Assembly: GCA_958430865.1 (NCBI GenBank)
Contig: CAUDNR010000954.1
Span: forward strand, 1 to 22,100
Reading direction: 5' to 3'
DNA: 22,100 nt
From: Entrophospora sp. SA101
Lineage: Eukaryota > Glomeromycota > Glomeromycetes > Entrophosporales > Entrophosporaceae
Shown: in pieces, positions 18,858 through 22,100 of the stretch
Position numbering within the stretch: position 1 is the stretch's first letter
Layout: every line of letters begins with the position of its first letter
Notes under the pieces: model-generated
Database searches by the model: none
What the model saw: only the letters and a program-made list of their open reading frames with translations
Told to the model about the DNA's origin: nothing
Position numbers and translations under genes: made by a program

Positions 18858-19789
18858 ATGTTAACAAATTATATTAAAAGTTTTCCTACAAGATTTTTAA
18901 CAATCTATAATTTGAAAAAAAAAAGAATGCTTAGTACAGAATATCACCCAAAATCACCAGCCAAGTTACCAACAGATTCCAATTTTTATCCTGGTAAAAA
19001 TTTAATGATAAGGATGGAAGAATTTTATCAGAGTACATTGATTGATGATGTGATGATATTAACATATAGAGATGCAGAGACAGAGAAAAAATTTGTAGAG
19101 AAAAGAAAAAAACGATATCTACCACAGACTAAAAATGCCAAAGACCCAAGAAAGCCAACACCACTTAGGCAACGAGGAAATAAACAAATCCAGCCTACAC
19201 CCTTACCTCAATCACACCTAACCATACCAAAGTTACAAGCTATCAATCTCAATTGTATGATGAAACAAGCTATTATAAATAAACAACATTTATTAAGTGG
19301 TTTGATGGCTCTACAATCAATAACATCAGAGCAACCATCTGTTATCTACGCAAGATCTGATGTTTCCACCTGGAAATTGAGAGAAGGTAAATATTATTAT
19401 ATTTTTAAATTTGGTTTTTAAAAAAAAAATTTCTCAATTTCTTAATTTTTAACTTGAAAAAAATTTACTAAGGAATGCCAATTGGATGTAAAGTGAGCAT
19501 TAAAGGAGCATCAATGTACACATTTTTAGATAAATTAGTTGAGATAGTACTTCCACGCATGAAAGATTGGGATGGAATACAATTCACATCAGGGGATGGC
19601 GATGGAAATATTGCAATGGGATTACCATCAAGTGCTTTAGGTTTATTTCCTGATATTGAGGGAAATTATGAGATGTATCCAACCATAACAGGTTTTAATG
19701 TTATCTTTCAAACTACTGCTTATACTGATGTTGAAGGTAGATTATTATTAAGTGGATTACAATTGCCTTTCAGTAAGAAGAAAAAATAG
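18858..19789 (+). CDS. Mitochondrial large-subunit ribosomal protein uL5m (Mrpl7-like)
   Basis: Two exons, 18858-19386 and 19473-19789, code for 281 residues, close to the size of yeast Mrpl7. The N-terminus is basic and hydroxylated (FPTRFLTIYNLKKKRMLS), as expected of a mitochondrial import sequence. A fungal-type extension follows: a TLIDDVMILTYRD segment and a Lys/Arg/Pro-rich stretch. The uL5 core is IPKLQAINLNCMMKQAIINK, LLSGLMALQSITSEQPSVIYAR, KLREGMPIGCKVSIKG, MYTFLDKLVEIVLPRMKDWDGI and the C-terminal half to GLQLPFSKKKK. It belongs to the central protuberance of the mitoribosome, next to 5S-like structures and P-site tRNA. It is divergently transcribed with a MIC12-like gene 50 bp away. 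Confidence 0.9.
19387..19472 (+). other. Intron of the uL5m gene
   Basis: 86 nt, phase 1, donor G|GTAAAT, acceptor ACTAAG. Splicing gives KLREG-MPIGCKV, the conserved uL5 motif, so the junction is well supported. Confidence 0.85.
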
Positions 19790-21073
19790 AATATGGAGAA
19801 AATATTTATATTATGTTTAGTATTAGGCTGTTCAAATTCGATTATTTGTTTAACATTCCCCAGATTTCAAATATAAAGCACGTGACTTTAAAGTGTAACA
19901 AAAAAAATATAAAATAAAAATTCTATCAGAGCCTTCAACTAATGAGATATAAACATGGCAAATATATCAAGCTTTTAGGCTATAGAAAAAAAGATTGCTA
20001 ATAGAGAAACTTTATAACTAATTGGATTTGTCTTGTCCAATTACCCAAATTAAAATAATTGTGAGAGGAGACATTTGAAAATTCTAAATTCTCACAATAT
20101 AAATATTAATAATGTTTGTTTGGAATTAGAACAATTGGAAACAAACCTCATTCTTTAACACCACACATTTATATTCTTAACGAAAAAGCTTCAACAAATA
20201 TCAGTCAGACAAGATTTCACGTTTACTGATTTTACTATCAGTCACAGGACATTTCCACCGATCTATAGAAGGTTGTAAAACATAGTAAAATTTGGGTGAT
20301 CTGCATCATAGTAAAATTCGAATTTACATAGTAATAGTAAAATTTTATAATTGAATGTCTTCACACCCTCATTTGATACCCTTGCTATGTAGCAACCACC
20401 ACCAAATTTGATATATAACTTTTTTATCATATGTATCTACTTTATGAAAAACCTTAAAGCAGGTTGTTAATAAAACCGAAAATAATCTGACCCTCAAAGT
20501 CAAATTTTGCCTTTATATTCATATGCATAAAATTTTGTTTGACGCATCCAATTGCAAGTATAAGCAGAAATAAATGCCCAAATATTACATTGTTATGAAT
20601 ATTTACAGATTTTTGATCACTTAGACATGTCTTTTATAGTATATAAAATCATTTATTTTAAAAGTAAATATAATAAATAAATAGATTTTAAAATTGTTCT
20701 TTACCTATATACATAAATAATGATTGGAATAATAAACAAGCAACAATGATGATTAAATTAAAAGGATTAAAAGGTTTTATCTCTGACTTTATTCATTTAA
20801 TTATTTATCATAGTGAAGTTATTAAATATAAGTTAAAATAAAAGAGAAATTTATATACATAAATAAATAATAAACATAACTATGGTGCAGGACCTCTTAA
20901 ACCACCATTTACTGCGCCTCGAGGCCAAATTTCAAAAATGGGTCAAATTTTAAAAATTTTCAATTCATCTAAAAATGCAATAATATTTAACTCCGCAATG
21001 TTACACGACATCAATTTTATTATTTTAAAGGTAAAAAATAATTTATATAAAATAATTTTAATTATTAATATTA
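19790..21073. other. Intergenic region
   Basis: AT-rich spacer without a credible gene. A CACGTG hexamer at about 19879-19884 is a possible bHLH site. Three copies of ATAGTAAAATT-like sequence lie at about 20283-20345. A GC-richer patch at 20883-20940 with a GCCTCGAGGC palindrome lies just beyond the stop of the minus-strand transposase and may mark the 3' end of that element. Confidence 0.45.
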
Positions 21074-22100
21074 TTAATATTGTTTGGAATTTTTCTGTGA
21101 GATTTGTACTTTTTTGACAATATGTAAGGCCTCTACTCCTGTTAATCCTTTTCTATATGCATCCATAAATCTCCAAGCTCTTTGTGCATATTTACAAATA
21201 CTTTCAAGTGAAACTGAATTTAATGCTAAAGGAATGGTTTTCTCCAAGGATTTAAATGTATAGTCACAATTTTCTTGTGCATATTTTTTTGCAGCTCCCC
21301 AAAACATCTCTATAAAGTTAAGTTCACAGTGAAATTTTGGGTAAAATATCACTTTATAACCACAAGCTTCAATAATTTCTTGAATCAAAGGTTTCTGGTT
21401 CATAAAATCTGGTTGAAGTTCAAGAATTCTGACAGCACAACAAAAATTTTGAACAGGTGATCTTTTTTTACAGTCATCACAGATTCGATTTAATCCTGGA
21501 ATCCATAAGTCTCTCTCTTCAAGAATTTTTTTAATTCCTTTTGGTGTTCCATCAGGTAAATGCATTAATTGTTTTGATCCATCAGATTTTATTCCATCTC
21601 TAAATTTTTGTTTTCCACCTGGTTTAATATTCATTCTTCTTGCAATCAAAGCATTTTTAGCATAAAGAGAATGACTGGTGGCATTATCAAATGCAAACAC
21701 TCCAATTGAATCTTGGTGAAGTTTTTCAAATATTGGTATTGCTTTTTCAAGAATCTGAAATTTAATTATTTGGTTATTAAATTTTCTAAACTGATATTAA
21801 TTAACTTTAATATTTTTACCTGGTTGACTAAAAGTTCAGAAGTCCACCAGCCATCATGATTAACTCCAGGTTTCATAATGACACAAGCTTCTTCATTTTC
21901 AAATCTTAATCTTCCATCAATCTCAATTAGAAAATCACTAACATGAATGCTTAAACCAGTACCTTTTTTTCTCAATGGCATATATCCTTTAGGCCCCCAA
22001 AAAAAATTTTTTTCCATCATTAGAATAAAATATTGACTCATCATGAGTAACAAGAATGTGCCTTCTTTCACCAGGATTCAAGGATGGTTCAATAATCATC
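21074..22100 (-). pseudogene. DDE transposase (IS630/Tc1-mariner-like HCELN family), partial, with intron and frameshift
   Basis: Read on the minus strand from the window edge: ERRHILVTHDESIFYSND (first catalytic Asp, codon 22042-22040), then a homopolymer block (21994-22013) where the frame changes by one base. After it come FWGPKGYMPLRKKG, VSDFLIEIDGRL, IMKPGVNHDGWW and a 65 nt intron (21755-21819, GTAAAA donor, TTTCAG acceptor). Next are FAFDNATSH (second Asp), MNIKPGGKQKFRDG, a CDDCKKRS pair, FYPKFHCELNFIEMFWGAAK (catalytic Glu) and WRFMDAYRKGLTG. This order matches a DDE transposase family common in fungal genomes. All three catalytic residues are present. The frameshift lies in a run of Gs, Ts and As, so a sequencing error is possible and the gene may be intact. 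The 5' part lies outside the window. Confidence 0.8.
21755..21819 (-). other. Intron in the DDE transposase gene
   Basis: 65 nt, phase 0. Splicing joins SELLVNQ to ILEKAIPIFEKLHQDSIG and continues directly into FAFDNATSH. The unspliced frame ends in TAA. Confidence 0.75.

Noticed and set aside
1..22100. tRNA, rRNA and CRISPR arrays
   Set aside because: I looked for T-arm-like GGTTCGA words with a matching cloverleaf and for regularly spaced repeats; the GGTTCGA hits are inside coding sequence and no spaced array is present.

Overview
The window looks like AT-rich nuclear DNA of a filamentous fungus, most likely an arbuscular mycorrhizal fungus (Glomeromycotina, Rhizophagus-like). Signs of this are genes split by short 60-100 nt GT-AG introns, a tyrosine-kinase-like (TKL) protein kinase of the type expanded in these fungi, fungal mitochondrial genes, and several decayed DNA transposons in long AT-rich spacers. 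The organism assignment rests on recognition only, not on a database search.

Layout. 1-326 (+): the last two exons of a gene resembling the C-terminus of the TFIIIC TPR subunit (Tfc4/GTF3C3). 1459-7017 (+): a very large GTPase gene of the VLIG/GVIN type, otherwise known mainly from vertebrate interferon responses. It is broken by a perfect, directly abutting 907 bp tandem duplication that covers the GTP-binding domain. 7018-12500: a long spacer with hairpins, decayed coding remnants (minus strand, about 9.9-10.7 kb) and a clear 269 bp MITE-like element. 12525-13055 (+): a small membrane-hairpin protein resembling promethin/LDAF1. 14381-16012 (+): a three-exon TKL kinase with an N-terminal Cys4 knuckle. 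17309-17590 (-): a truncated Tc1/mariner transposase tail. 17751-18290 (+): a decayed Asn/Ser-rich coding remnant. 18333-18807 (-) and 18858-19789 (+): a head-to-head pair of nuclear genes for mitochondrial proteins, a MIC12-like MICOS subunit and ribosomal protein uL5m, with 50 bp between their start codons. 21074-22100 (-): a DDE transposase with one intron and one frameshift, running off the window.

The most interesting part is the VLIG-like gene. As written, the duplication shifts the frame and stops translation a few codons after the first copy. The duplicated unit contains two AG|GT sites, so splicing from one copy to the same site in the other would remove exactly 907 nt and restore a protein of about 1517 residues. 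This fits the model of intron birth by tandem duplication; an assembly artefact or a true gene break are the alternatives.
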